Shown: positions 47,276-58,289, counted from the stretch's first letter. The stretch: DNA of 64,000 nt from Gadus chalcogrammus (GCF_026213295.1 NC_079422.1:27343835-27407834); one strand, 5' to 3'. Translations and numbers: made by a program. The notes: a model not told the origin generated them from the letters alone.

Positions 47276-47870
47276 TAGCTAGTCTTCTGCTTTATTGCAG
47301 TGGGAGCACATTGTTGCATTTCCGCCACCCACTGCCCTTATTTGGAACTTTACATGCATAAAGAAAAGGAAGTACAAGGAACCAAGTTTTAACATTTAGT
47401 CAGGAAAAAAACAAATTAAATAAATAATACTAGTAATTGTAAAGTATTACTTTTTTGTTCATAGCAATGAAATGTCCTATGGCCGTGGATTTTAAATGAC
47501 AATTTTTTGTTATGATTATATTACTGTAGTTATTAATTTTTTTAATTCAAGATTATTTTTTTTCTTATCTTTTATGAACTACTACGGTCGACAAGATGAC
47601 TAGTTTGGCTTCAAAAAAACTAAAACAACATTTATTGTTAAACAACACCCGGACCAACATATAATAAAAGATAACATACAATGTAAGAACAGACATATAA
47701 CATCAGATTACAAAACCATCTCCTCTTCTAATGTCACTTTCAGAGACTTAATGATAACATGATGTTAGATTATGCAGTGTATTATTAAGCAGTCCAAAAA
47801 TTATTTATTTATATACATACTTTGATATATAGATATAGATATAGATATATTAATAATATTCAGAAGTGGG
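47276..47870. other. Spacer between sh3glb2 and pip5kl1
   Basis: AT-rich, no coding similarity. It contains the sh3glb2 promoter side. Confidence 0.5.
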
Positions 47871-47879
47871 GTCACTGCC

Positions 47880-48705
47880 TCAGCAGGGCTCATTGGGTGA
47901 CCGGGGGGGGTCACTGGGCGGCCCGGGGGGTCACTGGGTGGCCGGGGGGGGTCACTGGGTGCACCGGGGGGGGGTCACTGGGTGCACCGGGGGGGGTCAC
48001 TGGGCGGCCCGGGGGGTCACTGGGTGGCCGGGGGGTCACTGGGTGGCCGGGGGGGGGTCACTGGGTGCACCGGGGGGGGGTCACTGGGTGCACCGGGCGG
48101 GGGTCACTGGGTGGCCGGGGGGGTCACTGGGCGGCCCGGGGGGTCACTGGGTGGCCGGGGGGGGGTCACTGGGCGGCCCGGGGGGGTCACTGGGCTGCCG
48201 GGGGGGGGGTCACCGGGGGCCGGGGGGTCACTGGGCGGCCGGGGGGGGGGTCACTGGGCGGCCCGGGGGGCACTGGGCGGCCCGGGGGGGTCACTGGGTG
48301 GCCGGGGGGGTCCCTGGGCGGCCTGGGGGGTCACTGGGCGGCCTGGGGGGGTCACTGGGCGGCCGGGGGGGGGGGTCACTGGGCGGCCCGGGGGGGTCAC
48401 TGGGCGGCCCGGGGGGGTCACTGGGTGGCCGGGGGGGTCACTGGGTGGCCGGGGGGGTCCCTGGGCGGCCTGGGGGGGTCACTGGGCGGCCTGGGGGGGT
48501 CACTGGGTGGCCGGGGGGGTCACTGGGCGGCCGGGGGGGGGGTCACTGGCGGCCCGGGGGGGGTCACTGGGCGGGGTCGGTCGCGGGCGGCGGGGGGGGG
48601 TCACTGGGCGGCCCGGGGGGTCACTGGGCGGCCGGGGGGGGGGGGGTGGCACTGGGTGGCCGGTGTCACTTGGTGGCCGGGGGGGTCACTGGGCGGCCCG
48701 GGGGG
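47880..48705. repeat. G-rich minisatellite at the pip5kl1 stop codon
   Basis: About 38 copies of a 20-24-bp unit (GGGGGGTCACTGGGCGGCC). On the minus strand the gene ends ACC CAG TGA and the array repeats CCCAGTGACCCCCC, so the unit contains the stop-codon context. The long G runs vary in length and could form G-quadruplexes. Confidence 0.92.
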
Positions 48706-49080
48706 TCACTGGGTGCGGCTGCGGACCCACTGGCAGAGCCTCAGGGAGTAGGCGTGGGGGCTGACGTGCTGAAGCTGCGCCCGGGGAAGCGCAGCGCCTT
48801 GTACCAGTGCTCCAGCCTCTTCCTCCAGCCGTACTGCGTGAACACGTCGATGATGCCCACGAAGTAGCGCCGCTGCGGCCCGTCCAGCACGTGCACCGCG
48901 TTCTGGAAGTCCGGCAGCAGCCGGCGGTGGCGAGCGTGGAACTCCCCTCTGCCCCCCCGCCTGGCAGGGTCCCCAGGGGGACCCCCCCACCACCGGGAAC
49001 CCCCGAGTCCTGCTCCTCATCCAGGGAGCGCTGCCTCTCATAGGGGCCGGGTGGGGGGGCCCTCGTCCAGATCCAGAGAC
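48706..49080 (-). CDS. pip5kl1: pip5kl1 last exon
   Basis: After GTGACCGCAG; SLDLDEGPP, YERQRSLDEEQDSGVPGG, then (other frame) EFHARHRRLLPDFQNAVHVL and RYFVGIIDVFTQYGWRKRLE, then VSPHAYSLRLCQWVRSRTQ and stop. The frame shifts lie in G/C runs and near 48752. Confidence 0.8.
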   Translation of the reverse strand, partial: VSGSGRGPPHPAPMRGSAPWMRSRTRGFPVVGGSPWGPCQAGGQRGVPRSPPPAAAGLPERGARAGRAAAALLRGHHRRVHAVRLEEEAGALVQGAALPRAQLQHVSPHAYSLRLCQWVRSRTQ

Positions 49081-49233
49081 CTGCGGTCACATGATCAGTA
49101 TGAGCTCGTGGGGGGGGAGAGATGCGCACACACACACACGCACACACACATGAACATAATAAACACACACACAGACAGAGACAAACACACACACAGTAAC
49201 ACACACACACACACAAACACACATGAACATAAT

Positions 49234-49268
<35 letters not shown>

Positions 49269-49291
49269 AACATAATAAACACACACACACA

Positions 49292-49322
<31 letters not shown>

Positions 49323-49448
49323 TGAACATAATAAACACACACACAGACAGAGACAAACACACACACGGTAACACACACACACACACACACAAACACACAC
49401 ATGAACATAATAAACACACACACAGACAGAGACAACACACACACACAC

Positions 49449-49496
<48 letters not shown>

Positions 49497-52400
49497 AACA
49501 TAATAAACACACCACAGACAGAGACAAACACACACACGGTAACACACACACACACACACACACACACATGAACATTAAACACACACAGACAGAGACAAAC
49601 ACACACACGGTAACACACACACACACACACACATGAACATCAAAAACACACACAGACACAGACAAACACACTCACTGACACACAGACACACACACACAGA
49701 CACCACAGCTCCTACTTTGTGGTCCGGTTGACGAGCGTGGCCAGCGAGTGCCTCTGGTCCAGCTCGTCAAGGTGCAGAGCCTGCTGGCCAATCAGGAGGC
49801 TGTAGTCCAAACACGTTGAGGCTCCGCAGGAACGCGCTGTCCAGCTCCACCTGCTCCTCGAACCACGACCGCTCCGGCCCTGCACAGAGTACGGTACAGT
49901 AGAGTAGGGTACAGTAGAGTACAGTAGAGTACGGTACAGTAGAGTACGTACAGTAGAGTAAGGTCAGAGTACGGTACAGTAGAGTACGGTAGTAGAGTAC
50001 GGTACAGTAGGTACGGTAGAGTACGGTACAGTAGAGTACGGTAAGTACGTACGGTAGAGTACGGTACAGTAGAGTACGGTACAGTAGAGTACGGTAGAGT
50101 ACAGTACAGTAGAGTACAGTAACAGTAGAGTACGGTACAGTAGAGTACGGTAGAGTACGGTACAGTAGAGTACGGTAGAGTACAGTACAGTAAGTACGGT
50201 ACAGTAGAGTACGGTAGAGTACAGTACAGTAGAGTACAGTACAGTAGAGTACGGTACAGTAGAGTACGTAGTACGGTACAGTAGAGTAGAGTAGAGTACG
50301 GTACAGTAGAGTACGGTACAGTAGAGTACAGTACAGTAGAGTACAGTATAGTCGAGTACGGTACAGTCGAGTAGAGTACGGTAGAGTACAGTACAGCAGA
50401 GTACATTACAGTCGAGTAGAGTACTTACAGTAGAGTAGTTACAGTAGAGTACAGTAGAGTATCTTACAGAGAGTACAGTAGAGCACAGTAGAGTATCTTA
50501 CAGTAGATTATGTTACAGTAGAGTACAGTAGAGTATCTTACAGTAGAGTACAGTAGAGTATGTTACAGTAGAGTATGTTACGGTAGATTACAGTATAGTA
50601 TGGTAGCGTATGTTAAGTGGTTTAGTAAAGTGTATGCAGTATGATCTAGTACTGTGCAGTGGTTTAGTAAAGTGTACCCAGTGTGATCTAGTACAGTGCA
50701 GTAGTTTAGTAAAGTGTACCCAGTGTGATCTAGTAGTGCAGTAGTTTAGTAAAGTGTACCCAGTGTGATCTAGTACAGTGCAGTAGTTTAGTAAAGTGTA
50801 CCCAGTGTGATCTAGTGCAGTAGTTTAGTAAAGTGTACCCAGTGATCTAGTACTGTGCAGTATTTTAGTAAGTGTACCCAGTGTGATCTAGTACTGTACT
50901 AGTCACACTGGGTACACTTTACTAAACTACTGCACAGTACTAGATCACACTGGACACTTTACTAAACTACTGTACTGTACAGTAGTTTAGTAAAGTGTAC
51001 CCAGTGTGATCTAGTACAGTAGTTTAGAACAGTGTACCCAGTGTGATCTAGTACAGTAGTTTAGTAAGTGTACCCAGTATGATCTAGTACAGTAGTTTAT
51101 AAAGTGTACCCAGTGTGATCTAGTACAGTAGTTTAGTAAAGTGTACCCAGTGTCTAGTACAGTAGTTTAGTAAAGTGTACCCAGTGTGATCTAGTACTGT
51201 GCAGTATTTTAGTAAAGTGTACCCAGTGTGATCTAGTACAGTAGTTTAGTAAAGTGTACCCAGTGTGATCTAGTACAGTAGTTTAGTAAGTGTACCCAGT
51301 GTGATCTAGTACAGTAGTTTAGTAAAGTGTACCCAGTGTGATCTAGTGCAGTAGTTTAGTAAAGTGTACCCAGTGTGATCTAGTGCAGTAGTTTAGTAAG
51401 TGTACCCAGTGTGATCTAGTGCAGTAGTTTTAGTAAAGTGTACCCATGTGATCTAGTGCAGTAGTTTAGTAAAGTGTACCCAGTGTGATCTAGTGCAGTA
51501 TTTAGTAAAGTGTACCCAGTGTGATCTAGTGCAGTAGTTTAGTAAAGTGTACCCAGTGTGATCTAGTGCAGTAGTTTAGTAAAGTGTACCCAGTGTGATC
51601 TAGTGCAGTAGTTTAGTAAAGTGTACCCAGTGTGATCTAGTGCAGTAGTTTAGTAAAGTGTACCCAGTGTGATCTAGTGCAGTAGTTTAGTAAAGTGTAC
51701 CCAGTGTGATCTAGTGCAGTAGTTTAGTAAGTGTACCCAGTGTGATCTAGTGCAGTAGTTTAGTAAAGTGTACCCAGTGTGATCTAGTGCAGTAGTTTAG
51801 TAAAGTGTACCCAGTGTGATCTAGTACAGTAGTTTAGTAAGTGTACCCAGTGTGATCTAGTGCAGTAGTTTAGTAAAGTGTACCCAGTGTGATCTATACA
51901 GTAGTTTAGTAAAGTGTACCCAGTGTGATCTAGTGCAGTAGTTTAGTAAAGTGTACCCAGTGTGATCTGTCCCTGAAGTTGTTGTCCTTCAGCACGCTGA
52001 TGACCGGGCTGCCCTGTGGGTCGGCGCCGTCCAGCGTCCCCGCTCACAGCCCTTAATGTCGTACCTGGAGGTCAGATACAGGTTATATACCCCTACCTGC
52101 TCCCTAGTGACCTGTCTGTACTGTCTAACCCCTACCTGCTCCCTAGTGACCTGTCTCTGTACTGTCTAACCCCTACCTGCTCCTTAATGACCTGTCTCTG
52201 TACTGTCTACCCTACCTGCTCCCTAGTGACCTGTCTCTGGACTGTCTAACCCCTACCTGCTCCCTAATGACCCGTCTCTGGACTGTCTAACCCCTACCTG
52301 CTCCTTAATGACCTGTCTCTGTACTGTCTAACCCCTACCTGCTCCCTAATGACCCTCTCTGTACTGTCTAACCCCTACCTGCTCCCTAGTGACCTGTCTC

Positions 52401-55400
52401 TGGACTGTCTAACCCCTACCTGCTCCTTAGTGACCTCTCTGTACTTTCTAACCCCTACCTGCTCCTTACTGACCTGTCTCTGTACTGTCTAACCCCTACC
52501 TACTCCATAATGACCCGTCTCTGTACTGTCTAACCCCTACCTGCTCCCTAATGACCCGTCTCTGTACTGTCTAACCCCTACCTGCTCCTAGTGACCTGTC
52601 TCTGGACTGTCTAACCCCTACCTGCTCCTTAATGACCTGTCTCTGTACTGTCTAACCCTACCTGCTCCTAGTGACCTGCTCTGGACTGTCTAACCCCTAC
52701 CTGCTCCCTAGTGACCTGTCTCTGGACTGTCTAACCCCTACCTGCTCCTTAATGACCTGTCTCTGTACTGTCTAACCCCTACCTGCTCCCTAGTGACCTG
52801 TCTCTGTACTGTCTAACCCCTACCTGCTCCCTAGTGACCTGTCTCTGTACTGTCTAACCCCTACCTGCTCTCCCTAGTGACCTGTCTCTGTACTGTCTTA
52901 CCCCTACCTGCTCCCTAGTGACCTGTGTCTGGACTGTCTAACCCTACCTGCTCCCTAGTGACCTGTCTCTGGACTGTCTAACCCCTACCTGCTCCCTAGT
53001 GACCTGTCTCTGTACTGTCTAACCCCTACCTGCTCCCTAGTGACCTGTGTCTGGACTGTCTAACCCCTACCTGCTCCTTAATGACCTGTCTCTGTACTGT
53101 CTAACCCCTACCTGCTCCCTAGTGACCTGTCTCTGTACTGTCTAACCCCTACCTGCTCCTTAATGACCTGTTTATTTACTGTCTCAACCCTACCTGCTCC
53201 TTAATGACCAGTCTCTGTACTGTCTAACCCCTACCTGCTCCTTAATGACCTGTCTCTGTACTGTCTAACCCCTACCTGCTCCTTAATGACCTGTCTCTGT
53301 ACTGTCTAACACCTACCTGCTCCTTAATGACCCGTCTCTGTACTGTCTAACCCCTACCTGCTCCTTAATGACCTGTCTCTGTACTGTCTAACCCCTACCT
53401 GCTCCTTAATGACCTGTCTCTGTACTGTCTAACCCCTACCTGCTCCTTAATGACCTGTCTCTGTACTGTCTAACACCTACCTGCTCCTTAATGACCTGTC
53501 TCTGTACTGTCTAACCCCTACCTGCTCCTTAATGACCTGTCTCTGTACTGTCTAACCCCCCTGCTCCTTAATGACCCGTCTCTGTACTGTCTAACCCCTA
53601 CCTGCTCCTTATGACCTGTCTCTGTACTATCTAACTCCTACCTGCTCCTTAATGACCTGGCTCTGTGCTGTCTAACCCCTACCTGCTCCTTAATGACCTG
53701 TCTCTGTACTGTCTAACCCCTACCTGCTCCTTAATGACCCATCTCTGTACTGTCTAACCCCTACCTGCTGCTGATTCTGTCGTCAGGGAAGACACACCTG
53801 CATGATGATGAAGTACTTCTGGGGAGACAGGGGGGGTAGATAGTAGTAGTAGTATATGAGTGTATAGTATATAGTCTTACACAGTAACTACAATACTCTG
53901 CAGTAGTACATAGTAGTATATATAAAATACAGAACAATGCAGCCCTTTCCAGTATTATACATTACAATATAGAAGTATACAGTAAATACAGTAGAAAACC
54001 GTAGTTTGTAGTAAAGAATACCAGCAGAGAATAGAAGCCAGTGTACAGACATGCTGAGGGAGCAGTGGTTACCCTGGTTACATGGTAACCCTGGTTACCC
54101 TGGTTACCCTGGTTCCCTTGGTTACCCTGGTTACCCTGGTTCCCTTGGTTACTCTGGTTACCCTGGTTCACTTGTTACCCTGGTTACCCTGGTTCCCTTG
54201 GTTACCCTGGTTCCCTTGGTTACCCTGGTTTACCTGGTTACCCTGGTTACCTTGGTTTCACTGGTTACCTTGGTGTGGTTTGGGACGGTGATCTTATGGA
54301 CACCTGAGGGAGAGAGGTTCACAACGTAAAGGATAGAAGATATAGGGATAAAGGGGATATAGACGATATAGAAGATATAGACTAGAGGATATAGAAGAGA
54401 CAGAATATAGAGGATACGAAGATATAGAAGATATAGACTAGAGGATATAGAAGAGACAGAAGGTATAGAGGATACAGAAGATATAGAGGATATAGGAGAC
54501 AGAAGGTGGATGGATACAGAAGATGTAGCGGATACAGAAGATATAGAGGATATAGAAGAGGCAGAAGATATAGAGATATAGACTAGAGGATATAGAAGAG
54601 ACAGAATATTAGAGGATACAGAAGATATAGAGGATATAGAAGAGACAGAAGATATAGAGGATAGACTAGAGGATATAGAAGAGACAGAATATATAGAGGA
54701 TACAGAAGATATAGAGTATATAGAGGATATAGAAGAGACAGAATAAGAGATATAGACCAGAGGATATAGAAGAGACAGAATATACAGAGGATACAGAAGA
54801 TATAGAGGATATAGAAGACAGAAGGTATAGAGGATACAGAAGATGTAGCGGATACAGAAGATATATAGGATATAGAATATAGATAATATAGAGTATATAG
54901 AGATAGAAGACACAGAATATATAGTAGATACAGGAGATATAGAAGATTTAGAATATGTAGAAGATATAGAAGATATAGCAGATACAGAATATATAGAAGA
55001 TATGGAGGATATAGAGGACACAGAAGATACAGAAGATATAGCCGTACCCAGGAGCGGACGAGTAGGGAGTGGGGTATCTGTTGAGGTGGTCCACGTACAG
55101 CGCAGGTTGGACAGGAGGAACTTCACTTCTCGATGGCTCTGGGTCTTCAGAAGAACCTCTTGTCGTGTCTGCAGGAGAGAGACACCAGGCGTGAGGACCT
55201 CACGGTGGCTGGTTTCTACTCCTGGTGTAGAGCTCAGGTGCACGCTCCTGAGAGAGCCGTGTTCAGACAAGTGTTGACCGTCTGGTTCACATGTGCTCCT
55301 AACGTTGACGTTCACAGACGCTCTCATCCAGAGCAACTCACAGTCAAACCAACCATGATGAAACGACGATAGCAGGCCTCTGACCGCCCAGCTGAAACAT

Positions 55401-57284
55401 CTGGTAGAACTCGCTGAGCTCCCAGCAGAACGGGGAGGAGCCACGGCTCACCTGACCATACGCTCTCCTTCCAAAGAGCTGAAGACCCCCAGACGTTCTC
55501 AGAGGAGATGGGCTGTCACGCGTGTTTGAGTGAGCTCTTCAGAACCGTCCCAGTCGGTCTAGAGGGGAGGTCTACGTACGTGATGAAGAACCGGTTCCTG
55601 ATCTGTAGGTCTAGGGAGGTCTACGTACGTGATGAAGAACCGGTTCCTGATCTGTAGGGTCTAGGGGAGGTCTACGTACGTGATGAAGAACCGTTCCTGA
55701 TCTGTAGGTCTAGGGAGGTCTACGTACGTGATGAAGAACCGGTTCCTGATCTGTAGGGTCTAGGGGAGGTCTACGTACTGATGAAGAACCGGTTCCTGAT
55801 CTGTAGGGTCTAGGGGAGGTCTACGTACGTGATGAAGAACCGTTCCTGATCTGTAGGGTCTAGGGGAGGTCTACGTACGTGATGAAGAACCGGTTCCTGA
55901 TCTGTAGGGTCTAGGGGAGGTCTACGTACGTGATGAGAAGTCAGCCTTGCTCTTGGAGTTGCTGATGAACTGCAGGTAGAAGTCGTCGGAGCTGAGGGAG
56001 GAGCGATACTCCTCCTCGCTCAGACCCAGGACCTCCTCAAGGAGCTGAACACCGGGCCCGAGAAGGTCCGCTCTGGAAGCCCTGGAGACAGGTCCAGTCT
56101 GAGACAAGGTCCAGTCTGAGACAAGGTCCAGGCTGAGACAAGGTCCAGGCTGAGACAAGGTCCAGGCTGAGACAAGGTCCAGGCTGAGACAAGGTCCAGG
56201 CTGAGACAAGGTCCAGGCTGAGACAAGGTCCAGTCTGAGACAAGGTCCAGCTGAGACAGGTCCAGGCTGAGACAAGGTCCAGGCTGAGACAAGGTCCAGT
56301 CAGCGACAAGGTCCAGTCTGAGACAAGTTCCAGGCTGAAGCTCTCCAGGAGAGCTACACTAATACCCTAACCCTCTCCCTTTATAAGAACACGACATGTT
56401 AAGTAACCCTAACCTCTCCCTGTTAATATAACATGACAGGGATGTCTAGTGGAGTTACCATATTGTTCATATAACTGGAATGTTTAAGATTACTTTAATG
56501 ATGAGTAGATATACTGTCATGTTTATAAACTGTATTGTTTGTGGATAGTAGTAATGTGAATGAACTGTAATGTTAAGTATCACTGTAATGATTATAAACG
56601 GTAATGTTTAGATAATACCTTAGGTTAAGTCATTAACTTAATGTTTATAAACTGTCAAGTTAAGTTCATTAACTTAATGTTTATTCCTGTGAAGGTAAAG
56701 TCACTCACCTCATGGACCTGATTTCCTGTTTTTTGAAACAATCAGCTGTCAGTTGTTCCTGGGGTGTGTGGGGAGGAGGGTGGAGTCTGAGTCACATGTT
56801 GCACCACCACCAATCACATTTAATTCATCCAATGATAAAACAATAATAACCGTAAATACTAACTTGGTTGGTCACATTTACATTGTTATCATACTAATTG
56901 GACGCTCTGGTGAGTCTCGCTCTCTCCCTCCCTCCCTCCCTACCTCCCTCCCCCTCCCTCCCCCCCTCCCACCCCCCCTCCCTCCCTCCCCCCTCCCCCC
57001 CTCCCCCCTCCCCCTCCCTCCCTCCTTCCCCCTCCTCCCTCCCCCACCCCCTCCCTCCCTCCCTCCCCCCTCCCTCCTGTGTGTGGTGGCGGCCTCACCA
57101 GGGGGGGGGGGTCCAGGTTGTCCGTCAGGGCCGTCTGTAGTCCGGTCTTGATGAAGCAGCCAGGTCGTAGAAGTCGTGGTCCTGGTTGATCTCGAACACT
57201 CCCAGCATGCTCCACAGCATCCGCGCTGCCACCACGCCGCCGCCGCGTCGCGCCAGACGCTGACGCCTTCTTCTTGGCCGGCAT
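48706..57284 (-). CDS. pip5kl1: Phosphatidylinositol-4-phosphate 5-kinase-like 1 (pip5kl1), indel-ridden
   Basis: Minus-strand exons: 57099-57284, 56709-56725 (tentative), 55930-56081, 55048-55168, 54269-54303, 53798-53818, about 51957-52064, 49716-49879 and 48706-49080. Landmarks in order are LGVFEINQDHDFYDL, LSEEEYRSSLSSDDFYLQF, KTQSHREVKFLLSNLR, GVHKITVPNHTK, KYFIIMQ, YDIKGC, SWFEEQVELDSAFLRSLN, DYSLLIGQQ, YFVGIIDVFTQYGWRKRLEH and VSPHAYSLRLCQWV, which match the PIP kinase fold in correct order. Human PIP5KL1 has little lipid kinase activity and acts as a scaffold for type I PIP kinases. At least eight single-base indels break the frame, and the block between IIMQ and RYDIKGC (SVFYP in human) is not found. 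Either the sequence has errors or the gene is decaying. I favour sequence error. Confidence 0.82.
49120..49705. repeat. (CA)n array with a higher-order unit
   Basis: CA tracts interrupted at regular intervals by ATGAACATAATAAAC and GACAGAGACAAAC words, giving a higher-order repeat of about 60-110 bp. In the pip5kl1 intron before the last exon. Confidence 0.9.
49716..49879 (-). CDS. pip5kl1: pip5kl1 exon 8
   Basis: After TGTGCAG; ERSWFEEQVELDSAFLRSLN, one extra base, then DYSLLIGQQALHLDELDQRH and LATLVNRTT. Donor AAA|GTAGGA, phase 2, fits exon 9. Confidence 0.8.
49885..50620. repeat. GTACGGTACAGTAGA minisatellite at the exon 8 acceptor
   Basis: About 50 variable copies of AGTACGGTACAGTAG-type units, beginning a few bases from the pip5kl1 exon 8 acceptor, whose own sequence (CGTACTCTGTGCAG) resembles the unit. 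Confidence 0.9.
50621..51956. repeat. 37-bp minisatellite at the exon 7 donor
   Basis: About 35 copies of a 37-bp unit (AGTAGTTTAGTAAAGTGTAC plus CCAGTGTGATCTAGTGC). A short block at about 50895-50970 is inverted. Confidence 0.93.
51957..52064 (-). CDS. pip5kl1: pip5kl1 exon 7
   Basis: After CTCCAG; YDIKGCERGR, then after one indel LDGADPQGSPVISVLKDNNF. The donor is uncertain because the minisatellite begins in the exon end (CACACTGG|GTACAC). Confidence 0.65.
52080..53770. repeat. 41-bp minisatellite in pip5kl1
   Basis: About 41 copies of a 41-bp unit (CTAACCCCTACCTGCTCCTT plus AATGACCTGTCTCTGTACTGT). The expected SVFYP-coding exon should lie here and is not visible. Confidence 0.95.
53798..53818 (-). 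CDS. pip5kl1: pip5kl1 exon 6, 21-nt
   Basis: Between CTGTCTCCCCAG and GTGTGTC; KYFIIMQ, the core beta strand of the PIP kinase N-lobe. Confidence 0.75.
54060..54268. repeat. GGTTACCCTGGTTCCCTT minisatellite at the exon 5 donor
   Basis: About 20 copies of 9-18-bp units. On the minus strand, CCAAGGTAACCAGG repeats the donor ACCAAG|GTAACCAG of pip5kl1 exon 5. Confidence 0.9.
54269..54303 (-). CDS. pip5kl1: pip5kl1 exon 5
   Basis: 35 nt, phase 1 to 0, between CTCTCTCCCTCAG and GTAACC. Encodes VHKITVPNHTK after the split Gly codon, at the position of human VHSLRVDRGKK. Confidence 0.78.
54330..55035. repeat. GATATAGAAGAGACAGAATA purine-rich array
   Basis: Degenerate units of about 10-30 bp built on GATATAGA, GATACAGA and GAGACAGA. 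It creates a long Ser/Ile/Tyr-rich minus-strand frame that is not a gene. Confidence 0.9.
55048..55168 (-). CDS. pip5kl1: pip5kl1 exon 4
   Basis: Encodes HDKRFF, LKTQSHREVKFLLSNLR, LYVDHLNRYP and HSLLVR across three frames. Donor GGGTACGG. Confidence 0.75.
55555..55929. repeat. ~50-bp minisatellite at the exon 3 donor
   Basis: About seven copies. The minus-strand unit contains TTCTTCATCACGTACGTAGA, which is the exon 3 end plus its donor. Confidence 0.93.
55930..56081 (-). CDS. pip5kl1: pip5kl1 exon 3
   Basis: Begins GFQSG after CTCCAG and contains FSGPVFSSLRRS, then LGLSEEEYRSSLSSDDFYLQ and FISNSKSKADF. Three apparent indels. The donor CATCAC|GTACGT is repeated in the adjoining array. Confidence 0.75.
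56086..56335. repeat. 17-bp minisatellite at the exon 3 acceptor
   Basis: About 14 copies of GCTGAGACAAGGTCCAG. On the minus strand the array passes straight into the exon 3 acceptor (GGACCTGTCTCCAG). Confidence 0.93.
56709..56725 (-). CDS. pip5kl1: pip5kl1 candidate 17-nt microexon
   Basis: Between AAAAAACAG and GTGAGTG. In the fitting frame it encodes NQVHE, matching TQVHE of human PIP5KL1 at this point. Confidence 0.45.
56930..57080. repeat. (CCCTCC)n polypyrimidine tract
   Basis: C/T-only run on the plus strand, 19 bases from the exon 1 donor of pip5kl1. Confidence 0.95.
57099..57284 (-). CDS. pip5kl1: pip5kl1 exon 1
   Basis: ATG 57284 opens MPAKKKASASGATRRRR. After a frame shift comes RMLWSMLGVFEINQDHDFYD, and after another CFIKTGLQTALTDNLDPP. 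Donor CTG|GTGAGG. Two indels. Confidence 0.7.
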
Positions 57285-57404
57285 CTCCGCCTCTGACCGC
57301 TGACCTGGTTTCACACTGACTGGGGGGGCGGGGGGTTAGGGGTTTGACCCCAGCCCCGCCCTGAGCATGGCCCACAACCCAACCTGCTCCTTATGACTCC
57401 TTCA

Positions 57405-57590
57405 TACTGTGGCTAGTGTATGCTCGTTGATAATAAGTGGCTAGTGTATGCTACGTTGATAATAATGGCTACTGTACGCTACGTTGATAATAAGTGGCTA
57501 CTGTACGCTACGTTTGATAATAAGTGGCTACTGTATGCTACGTTGATAATAAGTGGCTACTGTATGCTACGTTGATAATAGTGGCTATGT
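57405..57590. repeat. 29-bp minisatellite upstream of pip5kl1
   Basis: Six copies of a 29-bp unit (GTGGCTACTGTATGCTACGT plus TGATAATAA). Confidence 0.93.
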
Positions 57591-58194
57591 TACTGAAATT
57601 AAAATAGCATCCAGACTGGGCAGCAGCATCCCATTTATTTTTTACACAGAGCAGGCAGCTGCTGTCACAACCTGTTTCTTATTGGCTCATATTAGCATGA
57701 GGGTGTGACTCTTCCTGGTTTGATGACAAGCTGTTCCACCTGCTATTGTATTAAAATAGTGAAGCAGTAAAACTCAGGATAAACACAAAAACGCACATGC
57801 ATTTAGCCTACATATCATTATGATAATGAATATCATATTTGAATATCACAAATGTTCACACATTTTTGAATTTGTGAACAGTGAATATTTGAATGGTGGT
57901 TTTGAAATGGTTCAACCTGAAATACAAGTTGCAAGAATTTCAAAGGGGAATAGAAAATAATAAATTCAGTCCTGTTTAGGGCAGAGATTAGCCCCCGTAT
58001 CGAACCTGATGGTATAAAGTTAGACGACCTTACCCGGTGCTGCGTTCAGCCGCTGGTGTTGGAGGGGAGGACGTGGAGAACAAACCCAGCGCCCAACCTG
58101 TGGCTCAGAGCTCCCACTCAGGACAGCATTCCAGGCAGGTGAGTCAGGACAGGACGGACAAGGAGCCCAGGTGTGTGCGCTGAAGGGTGTGGCT

Positions 58195-58227
58195 AGAGAG
58201 GGAGAGAGAGAGAGAGAGAGAGAGGGG

Positions 58228-58284
<57 letters not shown>

Positions 58285-58289
58285 GGGGG
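58195..58289. repeat. (GA)n(G)n tract ending at the assembly gap
   Basis: GA repeats with G runs. The contig ends in this tract, which probably caused the assembly break. Confidence 0.95.

Noticed and set aside
47822..48867. Overlapping 260-333-codon Gly-rich frames on the plus strand
   Set aside because: Translations of the G-rich array. The right end overlaps the pip5kl1 last exon on the other strand.
49087..49671. Cys/Val-rich frames over the CA array
   Set aside because: Low-complexity translation of (CA)n, no gene.
55361..55440. Minus-strand frame (SPFCWELSEFYQMFQLGG) as an extra pip5kl1 exon
   Set aside because: It has no counterpart in PIP5KL1 at this position, and exons 3 and 4 join in phase without it.
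54230..55444. 404-codon Ser/Ile-rich minus-strand frame
   Set aside because: Mostly the purine-rich array. Only its two ends overlap real pip5kl1 exons, which are separated by introns.
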